The notes: a model not told the origin generated them from the sequence alone. A stretch of 64,000 nt of DNA from Brevundimonas sp. UBA6550 (GCF_002434505.1 NZ_DJKE01000012.1:570558-634557), one strand, 5' to 3'; shown: positions 18,717-28,685, counted from the first letter of the stretch. A program made the numbers and translations.

Positions 18717-20023
18717 CGACCCGCGCTCCCCGCCTGGCCGCCGGGACCGAAGCGGGCGCGGAAATCGTCCAGGCGGATGACGAAATCGTCGCTGGCGACG
18801 AAGTCGGCGTCGCTCATCTGGGGCTGTTCGTTGGGCTTGTAGCGACCGGCGTATTCCGGCTGGTCCGACGCATACTGACGATAATGGGTCGAATAGGCGC
18901 GCACACGCACCGTCGGCGTCTCGCCGGTCATGTCGAAGGCCATCAGCCGCATCCAGCCGTCGCCGATCCCCGGCGCGCGATCCGGCGCCAGACCTGCGTC
19001 CAGCGCGGTCTGGTTGCGGTCCTGATAGTCCGACAGCAGTTGATAGACGGCGCCGCCCTGGCGGTTGGCGTCGGTGCGGAAGGCCTGGCCGTTGTGGTGG
19101 CCGCTCAGGACCATGAAGACCTGCGGATTGCGGGCGATCAGCTTGTCCCACACCGCTTGGGCGTCGTTGTCGAACGGATCCAGCGCGTGCAGATCGACCA
19201 CCGGATGGGCGCGGCGCTGGCCGGTCTTGTCGATGAAGTCGTGGGTGGTGATCAGGGTCGGCAGGCCCGGATGGGCGTGGATGACCGTCTCGGCCCATTT
19301 CAGGCTGGCGTCAGAGGGAGCCATCTGCAGCCCGATATGCAGGAAGCGATAGCCGCCCGCCTCGAACAGCTGGGCGCTGTCGGCGCCGCCGTCGTGAGAG
19401 GCCACATACCAGGGGCGGTCCTTGAAGAATTTGCTCTCCGCCCCGAAGGCCTGGTTCCAAGCGATCAGGCCGCCGATGTGGATCATGCCCAGGCGGCGCA
19501 GGTCGCCGGCCGGCGCGGTCAGGTCCTGGGGCCATTGTTCGTCCCACCACTGACCGTCGTAGTCGTGATTGCCCGACACGACCGAGAAGGGCAGGACGCC
19601 GTCGATGCGGTCGTAGGCGGCGATGGAGGCCGGAATCTCGACCGTCCGCACGCCCTCGGCCATCTTCTCCAGATCGGCGCCGCCGGGCGCCGGGCGGGGA
19701 CGAAAGCCGCGCGCGGCATGGTCGGGGTCGATGGCCAGGACCGGGTGCTGCCACACGTCGCCGACGGCGGTGGCGAAGACGATGTCGCCGCCGCGCGAGG
19801 CCGCATGATCGGCGATGAACTGCAGCTGTTCGGTCATCATGTCGCGCGCATCGAAGGGAAAACCCGCCGCGCGCTGATGGGTGAAGTCCGCATAGTTCTG
19901 GGTGTCGGGGATGACGGCGATGGTGAACCGGCCCGGCGCCGGCTGGGCCAGCGCCGCGCCCGAGGCCAGGGCGATCCCGCCCGCCAGAAGGGCGTAGGTC
20001 AGGCGTTTCCAAAGGGTTTGCAC
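18713..20023 (-). CDS. Exported calcineurin-like metallophosphoesterase
   Basis: A 436-residue protein with a signal peptide (LLAGGIALASGAALA) and the metallophosphoesterase motifs FTIAVIPDTQNYAD (Asp40), VVSGNHDYDG, LITTHDF and VLSGHHNG, which bind the two-metal centre. Expected to cleave phosphate mono- or diesters in the periplasm. It lies between a TBDR gene (58 bases upstream, with a hairpin in the gap) and the PhoD-like gene (4-base overlap). Confidence 0.85.
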   Translation of the reverse strand: MQTLWKRLTYALLAGGIALASGAALAQPAPGRFTIAVIPDTQNYADFTHQRAAGFPFDARDMMTEQLQFIADHAASRGGDIVFATAVGDVWQHPVLAIDPDHAARGFRPRPAPGGADLEKMAEGVRTVEIPASIAAYDRIDGVLPFSVVSGNHDYDGQWWDEQWPQDLTAPAGDLRRLGMIHIGGLIAWNQAFGAESKFFKDRPWYVASHDGGADSAQLFEAGGYRFLHIGLQMAPSDASLKWAETVIHAHPGLPTLITTHDFIDKTGQRRAHPVVDLHALDPFDNDAQAVWDKLIARNPQVFMVLSGHHNGQAFRTDANRQGGAVYQLLSDYQDRNQTALDAGLAPDRAPGIGDGWMRLMAFDMTGETPTVRVRAYSTHYRQYASDQPEYAGRYKPNEQPQMSDADFVASDDFVIRLDDFRARFGPGGQAGSAGR

Positions 20024-20047
20024 GACGCGATCTCCCGGCGAAAGGAT

Positions 20048-20073
20048 GGGCTTCGGCCTGACGACCGAAGCCC
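20048..20073 (-). terminator. Intercistronic hairpin after the TBDR gene
   Basis: GGGCTTCGG at 20048-20056 pairs perfectly with CCGAAGCCC at 20065-20073 across an 8-base loop. It lies between the TBDR stop and the metallophosphoesterase start. With no T-run it may be a partial terminator or an RNA-stabilising stem that lowers expression of the phosphatases relative to the receptor. Confidence 0.5.
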
Positions 20074-20081
20074 GGGTTGGA

Positions 20082-22307
20082 TCAGTAACGATAGCTCAGG
20101 CGCACGCCCCAGGTGCGCGGCGGATTGGGCGAACCCGTCGCCGCCGAGATGAAGCGGTTGCGCGATTCCTCGGAGTAGGAATCCGTCAGATTGTTCACAT
20201 AGACGCCGAACGCATAGTTCCCGTTCATCGGCCGCACCGTCACCCCGGCGTTGACCAGCCAGTAGGAGTCGATGATCGAGTTGGACGAGGTGGAGAACTT
20301 CTCGTCGCGGAAGGCGTAGTTGGTCTGGGCCTCCACGCCCCAGTCGCCCATCTGCCAGTCATAGGCCACCGAACCCTTGTAGTCCCATTTGGGGAAGGGC
20401 AGCCGCTCGCCGGCGCGGTCGCTGTAGACGATGGTGTTGTACTGGCCCGTCACCGGGTCCTTGGCCGCCTCGGTCGCCGTGGCGTTGACGAAGAAGAACT
20501 CGTCGTATTCGCCGTATTTGTAGGCCAGGGCCTGGGTGATGGTCAGGTTGGGCAGGGGCCGCCACACCGCCTCGATCTCCGCGCCCTGGATGTGGGACTT
20601 GGGCACGTTGATCATCCGGCCCACGCGGCCGGTCTGGGTGTAGAGCACGCCCTGCAGCTGCTGGTCGCGGTAGTCGTAGTAGAAGGCGGCGGCGTTGAAC
20701 TGCAGCTTGCGGTCGAAGAAGCTGGACTTCACCCCGGTCTCATAGGCGATCAGCTCTTCGAACTTGAACGGCTCCAGCTGGTCCGGCAGGCCGCTGTTGT
20801 AGGTGGTGAAACCGCCCGACTTCACCCCGCGCGAGACGTTGGCGTAGGTCAGGATGTCGTCGCTGATCGTATATTCGACGCCCAGTTTGCCGGTCCATTC
20901 GCGCATCGACTGCGACTTGGAGGCCGTCGCCCGGATCGCCGGATTAGGCGACAGGATTTCGGTCTTGAAGTTGTTCAGCTCGCGCGTCTCGTCCTCGTAG
21001 CGCAGGCCGCCGACCAGGGTCAGGCGGTCGGTCAGCCTGTAGTCCAGATTGCCGAACACGCCGGTCGTCTCGACCTTCTGACCGTAGGTGGTGCTCATGT
21101 AGAAGCCCAGGGAGCGGGCCTGCGAGAAGTCGGAGTAGAAGCCGCCGTCCACGCTTTCGTTGGCGTGATAGACGCCGGCCAGCCACTGGGCCCGGCCGCC
21201 GGTCGGCGAGGCCAGGCGGATCTCCTGCGACGAGGTCTCGATGTCGTTGAAGAAGAAGGTGCCCGCCTCGTTGGACGCGGTGGCGTCCCAGTCGTTGAAC
21301 TCGTTGCGGTCGAACGTCTCATAGCTGGCGATGGCGGTCAGGGTCGCCCAGGTCAGGTCCTGGTTCAGGCGCAGGCTGACGCCCTTGCCCTCGTTGTCGC
21401 GGAACGGCTTGGCGTTGGGCGAGGCGCCGATCAGCTGGGCGAAATAGGGGCTGATGCCCCAGCCGGTGATGCGGTGCGACGTGTCGATCGGATAGACTCG
21501 GCCGCCGCCCGCGGTGAAGGGGCTGGTGATCAGGCGCAGGCCCCGGCCGTCCGACTGGTCGCGGCTGTAGTGCAGGTTCAGGTCGATGTCGGTCTGGGCC
21601 GTCGGGGTCCAGTTGACGCGCAGGCGGGCGGCCTTGGTGTCCTTGTCGCCCAGGCTCTCGCCGGTGTCGCGATTGTACTGCCAGGCGCCGCCCGATTCCG
21701 CCGCCACCGACAGGCGCGCCGTCAGGTTTTCCGCGACCGGACCCGACAGATAGCCCTCCAGCTTGGCCGCGTCATAGCTGCCGTAGCTCAGGTTCAGGCC
21801 GGCGGCGACATGGTCGGTCGGGGCGTTGGTGATGACGCTGACGGCGCCGCCGGTGGTGTTGCGGCCGTAAAGCGTGCCCTGCGGCCCGCGCAGCACCTCG
21901 ACGCGGGCGATGTCGTACAGCAGGCCTTGCGTCATCACGCCGTAAGGATAGGCCACCTCGTCGACGTAGATGCCCACGGTCGAGGTGTTGTTGGCGGCGT
22001 AGTCGGTCAGGCCGACGCCGCGAATGCGGAACTGGGGCTGGCCGCCGCCCAGCTGGCTGTCGACCTCCAGGCTGGGCACCGTGTTCTCCAGGTCGTTGAC
22101 GGTCTGGATGTTGCGGTCGTCCAGCGTCTCGCCCGAGATGACGGTCAGGGCCAGGCCGACCTTCTGCGAGGATTCGGCGCGGCGCTGGGCCGTGACGATG
22201 ACGTCGTCGACCGATGCGGTCGCGGCTTCCGATTGGGTTTGAGCGGCGGCGGGCAGGGCCGCCAGGGTGAGCGCGGCGACCGAGGCGCCGAGAAGAAGAC
22301 GTTTCAT
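20082..22307 (-). CDS. TonB-dependent receptor
   Basis: A 741-residue outer-membrane receptor. After the signal peptide (MKRLLLGASVAALTL then AALPAAAQ) comes the TonB box region (SVDDVIVTAQRR), then the plug (GQPQFRIRGVGLTDYAANNT, IARVEVLRGPQGTLYGRNTT) and a 22-strand barrel ending WGVRLSYRY with the terminal aromatic. The start is ATG 22307; an upstream in-frame ATG lies at 22316. It heads an operon of phosphatases, so the substrate may be an organic phosphate, although the sequence also fits a siderophore-type receptor. Confidence 0.93.
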   Translation of the reverse strand: MKRLLLGASVAALTLAALPAAAQTQSEAATASVDDVIVTAQRRAESSQKVGLALTVISGETLDDRNIQTVNDLENTVPSLEVDSQLGGGQPQFRIRGVGLTDYAANNTSTVGIYVDEVAYPYGVMTQGLLYDIARVEVLRGPQGTLYGRNTTGGAVSVITNAPTDHVAAGLNLSYGSYDAAKLEGYLSGPVAENLTARLSVAAESGGAWQYNRDTGESLGDKDTKAARLRVNWTPTAQTDIDLNLHYSRDQSDGRGLRLITSPFTAGGGRVYPIDTSHRITGWGISPYFAQLIGASPNAKPFRDNEGKGVSLRLNQDLTWATLTAIASYETFDRNEFNDWDATASNEAGTFFFNDIETSSQEIRLASPTGGRAQWLAGVYHANESVDGGFYSDFSQARSLGFYMSTTYGQKVETTGVFGNLDYRLTDRLTLVGGLRYEDETRELNNFKTEILSPNPAIRATASKSQSMREWTGKLGVEYTISDDILTYANVSRGVKSGGFTTYNSGLPDQLEPFKFEELIAYETGVKSSFFDRKLQFNAAAFYYDYRDQQLQGVLYTQTGRVGRMINVPKSHIQGAEIEAVWRPLPNLTITQALAYKYGEYDEFFFVNATATEAAKDPVTGQYNTIVYSDRAGERLPFPKWDYKGSVAYDWQMGDWGVEAQTNYAFRDEKFSTSSNSIIDSYWLVNAGVTVRPMNGNYAFGVYVNNLTDSYSEESRNRFISAATGSPNPPRTWGVRLSYRY

Positions 22308-22581
22308 TTTGACCATCCATCGGGCGACGCGCGGGGCCCCCGCCCTCGCGTGTCGATGTGTTTCGGGATGTCGTCGAACAGCCGCTGCATCCACGCTTTA
22401 GGTCGAGACGCGCGCGGCCCGGGGGAGACGAGCCTGGAGCGTCTTCGTCGCGTTAGAAAAACAACTGTTCGACAACGATGCCGCAATAGGCCGCACGGGC
22501 GATGCTTTTGTGACGCTTGTAGGAACTGTTTTTGTCAGATGATGGCCAACCAGCCACAACAGGCCGGTAACGCGCGTTCTG

Positions 22582-23832
22582 CTACGGCTCGCGCGCAACC
22601 AGCAGGCAGGCCGCCGCCTTCAGGGCGTCTTCATCGAGCGCCTGGCCACGCGCGCAGGCCAGCAGAGCCTCGGCCTTGATCCACAGGGCGAACCGGGTGG
22701 CGGCCAGACGGTTGAGATCGAACTCGGCCGGCCAGACGCCTGTTCGCTTGTAATAGGTGCCGCCGCCCTCCGGTCCGCGCAGCAGCATGGCCAGGTCGCG
22801 CAAGGACGGATCGCGCCGGGCCTCGATGCAGATGCTGGCGATCAGTCGGGCGTATTTGACGTAGAAGCCTTCCGCCTCGCGCCCGATGGCCACGGTCGGG
22901 GCCATGATGGCGGCCCAGCGATCAAGGTCGGCGACGGCCGGGTCGCCGTCCGGCGTATGCCCCGCAAGGTGGCCGGGCATGTCGCGGAACACGCTGTGCC
23001 AGACCGCGTCCAGCACGAAATGGCGCATGTCCGGCCAGTGATAGGCGATGGTCGAGGTCGAGGTCGCGGCCACGGCGCTGACCGAGCGGTTGGTGATGGC
23101 GGTGATGCCGCCGGCCAGAATCTGGTCCGCCGCGATGTCCAGCAGCTTTCGCCGCATGGCCTCGGGCTCGGCGTCCCGCGCGGGCGCCTGGGGCAGGACC
23201 ATGGCGTCGCGATACCATAAGGTCGCGGTGGGGGGACCATCGGCCAAACCAAAGGCGCGGTCGATCATGGCCCCCAGCCCCTCGGCGGCGACGACGCCAT
23301 AGTCCGCCCGGCCGCGAAGGGCGCCCGCATAATATTGTTCGAACGTCAGCCAGGCGACCAGGGGCTCCACGAACCCGTCCAGCCGCGCGTCGCGCGCCAG
23401 ATGCCGACGCCAGGCGGCGCAGCGCATGGCGTGCCAGCGGCCGACCATCTCGCGCTGTTCCGGGGCCGGCTCGGCGTCCAGCAGCAGGGCCTCCCAGATG
23501 CGGGCGAACCCCGCATCGTCCGCCACCCGATGCCGCAGATAGGTCTGGGCCAGGGCCAAAAGGCCGTCGCGTTCCAGCGGCAGGCCCGCCACCGAGCCGA
23601 AGAAGGCGTCGTGGAAGGCCGCGTCGCGCCGCAGCGCCTCCTCGCCCACCGCCTGGATCAGCCCGGACTTGGCCCCGAACAGATTGACGATGACGGTGGT
23701 GCTCTTGCCCACCGCCTGGGCCAGGTCGCGAAGCGTCAGGCTGTGCAGCCCCTCGGCGGCGGCCCGCTCGATGGCGGCGTCCAGAATGAGCGCGGCTTCG
23801 GCGGCGCGACTGTGGCTCTGGCTGATCGACAT
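22582..23832 (-). CDS. TetR-family regulator with two TetR units fused
   Basis: About 416 residues, twice the usual TetR length. The first unit has ILDAAIERAAAEGLHSLTLR followed by DLAQAVGKSTTVIVNLFGAK; a second complete HTH lies near residue 225 (LLDIAADQILAGGITAITNR then SVSAVAATSTSTIAYHWPDM). Each is followed by a helical ligand-binding part. It is thus a tandem fusion that may act as an intramolecular dimer. Start ATG 23832 has AGGA five bases upstream; ATG 23868 is an alternative. It follows the MFS gene by 61 bases on the same strand, so it probably controls that transporter. Confidence 0.8.
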   Translation of the reverse strand: MSISQSHSRAAEAALILDAAIERAAAEGLHSLTLRDLAQAVGKSTTVIVNLFGAKSGLIQAVGEEALRRDAAFHDAFFGSVAGLPLERDGLLALAQTYLRHRVADDAGFARIWEALLLDAEPAPEQREMVGRWHAMRCAAWRRHLARDARLDGFVEPLVAWLTFEQYYAGALRGRADYGVVAAEGLGAMIDRAFGLADGPPTATLWYRDAMVLPQAPARDAEPEAMRRKLLDIAADQILAGGITAITNRSVSAVAATSTSTIAYHWPDMRHFVLDAVWHSVFRDMPGHLAGHTPDGDPAVADLDRWAAIMAPTVAIGREAEGFYVKYARLIASICIEARRDPSLRDLAMLLRGPEGGGTYYKRTGVWPAEFDLNRLAATRFALWIKAEALLACARGQALDEDALKAAACLLVAREP

Positions 23833-23893
23833 GGGTCCTGAGGCCGGGGTGCGCGGAAAAGGCGTCATCTCATGCGGGGTCGGGGCGCTGCGA

Positions 23894-25138
23894 TCAAGCC
23901 TGACGGCGAAACAGACCCACGACCACGACGGCCGAGGCGAAACAGGCGGCGGCGGCGATATAGAGCCCCCGCACGTCGATGTCGGCGCGCTCCAGGATCA
24001 GGGCGGCGAGGGGCGCCAGGGCCTGAGGCAGGGCGACCGCCAGATTGTTCAGCCCCATGTCGCGCCCCCGGTTTTGGCGCGACGGCAGGGCGTCGGCCAT
24101 CAGCCCCATCTCGACGGAGCCATAGGCGCCCTGCCCCAGGCCATAGGCGGCGAAGGCGACCACCGCGACGATCCAGGACGGGGTCAGCGCCAAAACGAGG
24201 GTCGTGCCGCACAGGAGCGCCGCCCCGATCAAGGCGACCGGCTGGCGACGACGGATGCGCCGACCGAAGACGGCGACCAGGCCGGCGACGATCACGACCC
24301 CGCCGAAGCCGACGCCGGTCAGCAGGGCGTGGGCGCTTTCCGGCGTGCGGCCGGCCCACCCCACCGCATCGGTGATGAAATAGAGCAGATAGACGCTGAC
24401 CAGGGCGTATCCCGTCGCGATCAGCAGACGGCAGGTCCAGACGACGACGAAGTTGCGCGATCGGAACGGATCGAAGACCGCGCCCCGCGCCGCGGCAGGT
24501 TGAGGCGCTTGGCTCTGCGGACCCTCGGTCGAGGCGGGTTCGTCGAAGACGATCAGGAACAGGGCGGCGGCGGCCAGCAGAATGCCGCCCAGCAGCGCCA
24601 GCCGCCCCGGTTCATGCTGAGGCCCCAGCGCCATCAGGCTGGACCCCAGAGCCACCGCCAAGGGATAGGACAGGCCCATCAGGGCCGAGACGGTGCTGCG
24701 CAGGCCCAAGGGCACGCGCTCGGCGAACACCGCAGACAGCGGCGCCATCAGGACATTGAACGCCAGCTGGAAGCCGATGATGGCCCAGACGAACTGACCC
24801 GGGGTCGCGGACTGCCATATGCCGACATAGCTCAGCACCGTCAGCACGGCGCCCAGCGCGATCCAGGGTCGGCGACGACCGAACCGCGAGCGTGTCCGGT
24901 CGCTGATCGCGCCCATGGCGATATTGGCGACGGCCGCCGTGACGGCGCCCCAGACCATGGCCCGGCTCAGGATTTCCGTCTTGGCCCTGGCGTCCAGACC
25001 GGCGGCGTGCAGCGGGGCGACGATCTGGAACAGGGGCGCCAGGCCGATGAAGGCCGCCAGGAAAAGCACCAGATAGGCCGCCAGCACCAGAGGCGTGCGG
25101 CGGGTTTGGGAACGGCTGGAAACTTCGCCCTCCTCCAT
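23894..25138 (-). CDS. MFS transporter
   Basis: A 414-residue protein with twelve predicted helices. The loop 2-3 motif AISDRTRSRFGRRRPWIALG is the GPH/sugar-cation-symporter-like variant of the MFS signature, so the substrate may be a glycoside. It lies upstream of the double-TetR gene and is divergent from the GH9 glucanase, sharing about 200 bases of promoter region that contains a LacI-type operator (25247-25260). Role in export or in oligosaccharide uptake is not decided by sequence. Confidence 0.82.
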   Translation of the reverse strand: MEEGEVSSRSQTRRTPLVLAAYLVLFLAAFIGLAPLFQIVAPLHAAGLDARAKTEILSRAMVWGAVTAAVANIAMGAISDRTRSRFGRRRPWIALGAVLTVLSYVGIWQSATPGQFVWAIIGFQLAFNVLMAPLSAVFAERVPLGLRSTVSALMGLSYPLAVALGSSLMALGPQHEPGRLALLGGILLAAAALFLIVFDEPASTEGPQSQAPQPAAARGAVFDPFRSRNFVVVWTCRLLIATGYALVSVYLLYFITDAVGWAGRTPESAHALLTGVGFGGVVIVAGLVAVFGRRIRRRQPVALIGAALLCGTTLVLALTPSWIVAVVAFAAYGLGQGAYGSVEMGLMADALPSRQNRGRDMGLNNLAVALPQALAPLAALILERADIDVRGLYIAAAACFASAVVVVGLFRRQA

Positions 25139-25246
25139 CGAACGGCCCTCGCCTCTATGGCACGAGGCCCGACGCGCTTGCTAGCGCGATCATGGCGTCA
25201 AGCAGGCTGAAAGGCTGCAACATAATGCGATCAGGCCGCCCCTTGT

Positions 25247-25260
25247 GACAACGCTGTCAG
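25247..25260. promoter_or_regulatory. LacI-type operator upstream of GH9
   Basis: TGACAACGCTGTCA differs by one base from the perfect palindrome TGACAGCGCTGTCA found upstream of the GH3 gene. It lies 80-90 bases before the GH9 start, in the gap shared with the divergent MFS gene. Confidence 0.65.
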
Positions 25261-25339
25261 CTGCTAGAGTTTTTGCACGGAGATGCTGGCGCGGATCGGC
25301 GTCGCTCGTGAAAGAACAATGGCCTTGAGGGAGGTTGGG

Positions 25340-27196
25340 GTGAGGAAGAGATTGACGGCCGGCGTCGCGGCATTGGCCTTGGCGGCGGCCTTCGGAGCGG
25401 CGCATGCGGAACCGGAGGCGGGCGCCGTGCGCATGAGCCAGGTCGGGTTCGAAACCCAGGGTCCGAAGACGGCCACGGTCGAGGACCCGGCGACCCGTCC
25501 CCTGCCCTGGCGCATCGTGGATCGAGCGGGCGCCACCGTGGCGCAAGGGACGTCCAAGGTCTTCGGCCAGGACGCCGCCTCGGGCCAGGCCGTGCATACG
25601 GTCGATTTTCATGCGCTGCAGACGGACGGCGAAGGCTATCGGCTGATCGTCGGATCGCACGAGAGCCGCCCCTTTACGATCCAGCAGCACCCGCACGCCC
25701 GGCTGAAATACGACGCCCTGGCCTATTTCTATCATAACCGGGCCGGCGTGCCGATCCTGGCGGCCCATGTGGCGCGGCCCGATCTGGCGCGCGCGGCGGG
25801 ACACCCGCACGAGACGGCGAGCTGCTTCTCGGGCGCGGACGCGGCCGGCGTGGTCTGGCCGGGCTGCGACTATACGCTGGACGTCACCGGCGGCTGGTAC
25901 GACGCGGGCGACCACGGCAAATACGTCGTCAACGGCGGGATTTCCGTCTGGATGCTGCTGAACGCCTATGAGCGGGCGATGGCGCGTAAAGGACCGGGGG
26001 CGGACGCCTTCGCGGACGGCAAGGTCAGCATCCCGGAGGCCGGAAACGGCGTCAACGACCTGCTGGACGAGGCCCGCTACGAGATCGAATTCCTGCTGAA
26101 GATGCAAATCCCCGACGGGGTGAAGCTGCGCGTGCCCGTCGGCGCCCAGACGCCGGGCCAGCCCCTGACCCTGACCGAGATCGACGCTGGCGGCATGGCC
26201 CATCACAAGGTCCACGACGCGCGCTGGACCGGCATCCCCCTGGCCCCGGCCGACGATCACGAGACGCGCCTGCTCTATCCGCCCAGCACCGGGGCGACCC
26301 TGAACCTGGCAGCCGTCGGCGCCCAGTGCGCGCGCATCTGGCGCGAGATCGACCCGGCCTTCGCCCGCCAGTGCCTGGCCGCGTCGCAGCGCGCCTTCCG
26401 CGCCGCCCTGCGCAATCGCGACGTGCGGGCTGGCGAGAATTTCGCCGGCGGCGGCGCCTATGGCGACAACGACTTCTCAGACGAGTTCTACTGGGCGACG
26501 GCCGAGCTTTTGGCCACCACGCGCAATCCCGCCTATATGACGGCGCTGAAGACCTCGCCCTATTATCTGGGCGGCCCGACATCGGGCAGGAGCGCGACCG
26601 GCGATCCGGGCTATTCGTGGACGGCGGCGCTGGGGTCGCTGACCCTGGCCACCGTGCCGGACGTGCTGCCCGAGGAAGACCTGGTCAAGGTGCGCGCCAA
26701 CATCGTGGCGGCGGCCCGGACCTATGTCGATGCGGGCTACGGCCAGGGCTATGGCCTGCCGGTCGCGGGCGAGAAATACGAGTGGGGATCGAACGGCGCC
26801 CTGATGAGCCGGGCGGTCGTTCTGGGGTCGGCCTTCGACTACACCGGCGACTGGAACTTCCGCAACGCGGTGATCTGGTCCCTGGACTATGTGCTGGGGC
26901 GCAATCCGCTGGATCGGTCCTATGTGACGGGCTATGGCGACCGGCCGGTCCAGAACCCGCACCATCGGTTCTGGGCGCATCAGGCGAACCCGGCCTATCC
27001 CCTGCCCCCGGCGGGCGCCCTGTCGGGCGGGCCCAACAATCAAGCCATGATCGACGACGTGGCCAAGACCCTGGTCGGCAAATGCGCGGCCCAGACCTGC
27101 TGGGCCGACGACATCAACGCCTATGCCCTGAACGAAGTGGCCATCAACTGGAACGCGCCCCTGGTCTGGGTCGCCGCCTTCATCGACGATCACTGA
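25340..27196 (+). CDS. Glycoside hydrolase family 9 (endoglucanase-like)
   Basis: A 618-residue exported enzyme with an N-terminal Ig-like domain (residues about 25-115) followed by the (alpha/alpha)6 GH9 barrel. Catalytic motifs: GGWYDAGDHGKYVVNGG with the base Asp, SYVTGYGDRPVQNPHHR, and INAYALNEVAINWNAPL with the acid Glu. It hydrolyses beta-1,4-glucans with inversion. The GTG at 25340 has GGGAGG 5 bases upstream and gives a clean signal peptide (MRKRLTAGVAALALAAAF); ATGs at 25319 and 25283 are alternatives. A LacI-type operator precedes it and a strong terminator follows. Confidence 0.92.
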   Translation: MRKRLTAGVAALALAAAFGAAHAEPEAGAVRMSQVGFETQGPKTATVEDPATRPLPWRIVDRAGATVAQGTSKVFGQDAASGQAVHTVDFHALQTDGEGYRLIVGSHESRPFTIQQHPHARLKYDALAYFYHNRAGVPILAAHVARPDLARAAGHPHETASCFSGADAAGVVWPGCDYTLDVTGGWYDAGDHGKYVVNGGISVWMLLNAYERAMARKGPGADAFADGKVSIPEAGNGVNDLLDEARYEIEFLLKMQIPDGVKLRVPVGAQTPGQPLTLTEIDAGGMAHHKVHDARWTGIPLAPADDHETRLLYPPSTGATLNLAAVGAQCARIWREIDPAFARQCLAASQRAFRAALRNRDVRAGENFAGGGAYGDNDFSDEFYWATAELLATTRNPAYMTALKTSPYYLGGPTSGRSATGDPGYSWTAALGSLTLATVPDVLPEEDLVKVRANIVAAARTYVDAGYGQGYGLPVAGEKYEWGSNGALMSRAVVLGSAFDYTGDWNFRNAVIWSLDYVLGRNPLDRSYVTGYGDRPVQNPHHRFWAHQANPAYPLPPAGALSGGPNNQAMIDDVAKTLVGKCAAQTCWADDINAYALNEVAINWNAPLVWVAAFIDDH

Positions 27197-27212
27197 CGGG
27201 ATCGATGAAGAG

Positions 27213-27240
27213 ACGCCCGCTGCGGTTTCGCAGCGGGCGT
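27213..27240. terminator. Rho-independent terminator between GH9 and sugar porter
   Basis: A 12-base perfect stem (ACGCCCGCTGCG at 27213-27224, CGCAGCGGGCGT at 27229-27240) with a 4-base loop and TTT after it. It lies between two convergent genes, so it can work on both strands. Confidence 0.85.
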
Positions 27241-27254
27241 TTTCGTGACTGGAG

Positions 27255-28685
27255 TCAGCGCATGTCTTCCAGTTCGCGGCCGCGCGTCTCCTTCACCCAG
27301 GCCTGGACCAGGAAGAAGGAGATCAGGGCGCTGACGGCGTAGAAGCCGTAGGTGACGACCAGACCCAGGGTCGCGGCCATCCAGGGGAAGCTGACCGAGA
27401 TGGCGAAGTTGGCGATCCACTGGGCGAAGCCGGCGACGGCCAGGGCCGAGCCGCGCATCTGGTTGGGGAACATCTCGCCCAGCATGACCCACATCACCGG
27501 GCCCCAGCTGAAGTTGAAGAAGACCACATAGGCGTTGGCGGCGATCAGGGCGATCAGGCCGGTCTCATCGTCCAGATGCAGCGACCCGTCGATCAGGGCG
27601 GCCTTGGAGAAGCACCAGGCGACCGTGGCCAGGGTCACGAACATCCCCGCCGAACCGATCAGCAGCAGGGGCTTGCGGCCGATCCTGTCGATGACCGAAA
27701 TGGCCGCCAGACAGGCCGCGATCGACAGGACGCCGGACAGGATGTTGATCTGCAGCGCGTCGTTCTCGGAGAAGCCGACCGACTGCCACAGCACCGCGCC
27801 GTAGTAGAAGACGATGTTGATGCCGACCAGTTGCTGGAACACGGCCAGGATCAGGCCGGCCCAGACGATGGGGCGCACCTTCCGGGTGGCGGGGTCCAGC
27901 AGGTCGGCGAACTTGGGCTTGTGGTCGGCGGCCAGGGAGGCGCGGATCTCCTGAACCTTGCGCGCGCCGGCTCCCGCGCCGAACAGTTTGGACAGCACGG
28001 CCTCGGCCTGGGCGTCCTTCTTCTTGACGACCAGGAAACGCGGGCTTTCGGGAATGACCAGAAGGGCGATCAGATAGACGGCGGCCGGGATCACCTGCAG
28101 CCAGAACATCCAGCGCCAGGCGGGAAAGCCCAGCCAGAAGTCGGCGGTCGATCCGCCGGCCGTCCGCGCCAGGACGTAGTTGGCCACGAAGGCGCCCGTC
28201 AGGCCGGTGATGATCATGATCTGCTGCACCGAGGACAGCCGCCCCCGGATCGAGGCCGGGGTCACTTCGGAGATGTAGGCCGGCGACAGCACCGAAGCCG
28301 CGCCCACGCCCAGGCCGCCGATGAAGCGGGCGATGATGAAATGGGCCGAACTGTCGGCCGCCCCCGCCCAGAAGGCCGAGACGATGAACAAGGCGGCTGC
28401 GATCTGCATCACCGTGCGGCGGCCGATGGCGTCCGCCAGCCGCCCCGCGATGAAGGCGCCGACCGCGCAGCCCAGCAGGATGGCGCCGACGTTGAAGCCG
28501 GTGCCCAGGGCCGACAGGTTGAAGGCCGCCTCCAACCCGTCCTGGGTGCCGTTGATGACGCCGGAATCATAGCCGAACATGAAGCCGCCGATGGTGGCCA
28601 CCGCCACGATCAGGGCGATGAAGGCCATGTCGACCCGGTCGCTCCCCGCAATATCGGGGCCTGCGCCCCCCGTCGGTCCCGCCAT
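27255..28685 (-). CDS. Sugar porter family MFS transporter
   Basis: A 476-residue sugar/H+ symporter with the diagnostic motifs GRLADAIGRRTV (loop 2-3), PESPRFLVV after helix 6, FQQLVGINIVFYYG in helix 7, and VIDRIGRKPLL (loop 8-9). Start ATG 28685 has GGGAGGGAC eight bases upstream; the ATG at 28703 has none. Takes up a mono- or disaccharide across the inner membrane, most likely glucose or cellobiose freed by the GH9 and GH3 enzymes nearby. Confidence 0.92.
   Translation of the reverse strand: MAGPTGGAGPDIAGSDRVDMAFIALIVAVATIGGFMFGYDSGVINGTQDGLEAAFNLSALGTGFNVGAILLGCAVGAFIAGRLADAIGRRTVMQIAAALFIVSAFWAGAADSSAHFIIARFIGGLGVGAASVLSPAYISEVTPASIRGRLSSVQQIMIITGLTGAFVANYVLARTAGGSTADFWLGFPAWRWMFWLQVIPAAVYLIALLVIPESPRFLVVKKKDAQAEAVLSKLFGAGAGARKVQEIRASLAADHKPKFADLLDPATRKVRPIVWAGLILAVFQQLVGINIVFYYGAVLWQSVGFSENDALQINILSGVLSIAACLAAISVIDRIGRKPLLLIGSAGMFVTLATVAWCFSKAALIDGSLHLDDETGLIALIAANAYVVFFNFSWGPVMWVMLGEMFPNQMRGSALAVAGFAQWIANFAISVSFPWMAATLGLVVTYGFYAVSALISFFLVQAWVKETRGRELEDMR

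Noticed and set aside
15735..18842. 1035-residue open frame opposite the PAP2 and PhoD genes
   Set aside because: Same shadow pattern, no recognisable domain.
22480..22560. Possible Pho box before the TBDR/phosphatase operon
   Set aside because: TGTCA-like words are present but not as two repeats at 11-base spacing; not enough for a PhoB site.
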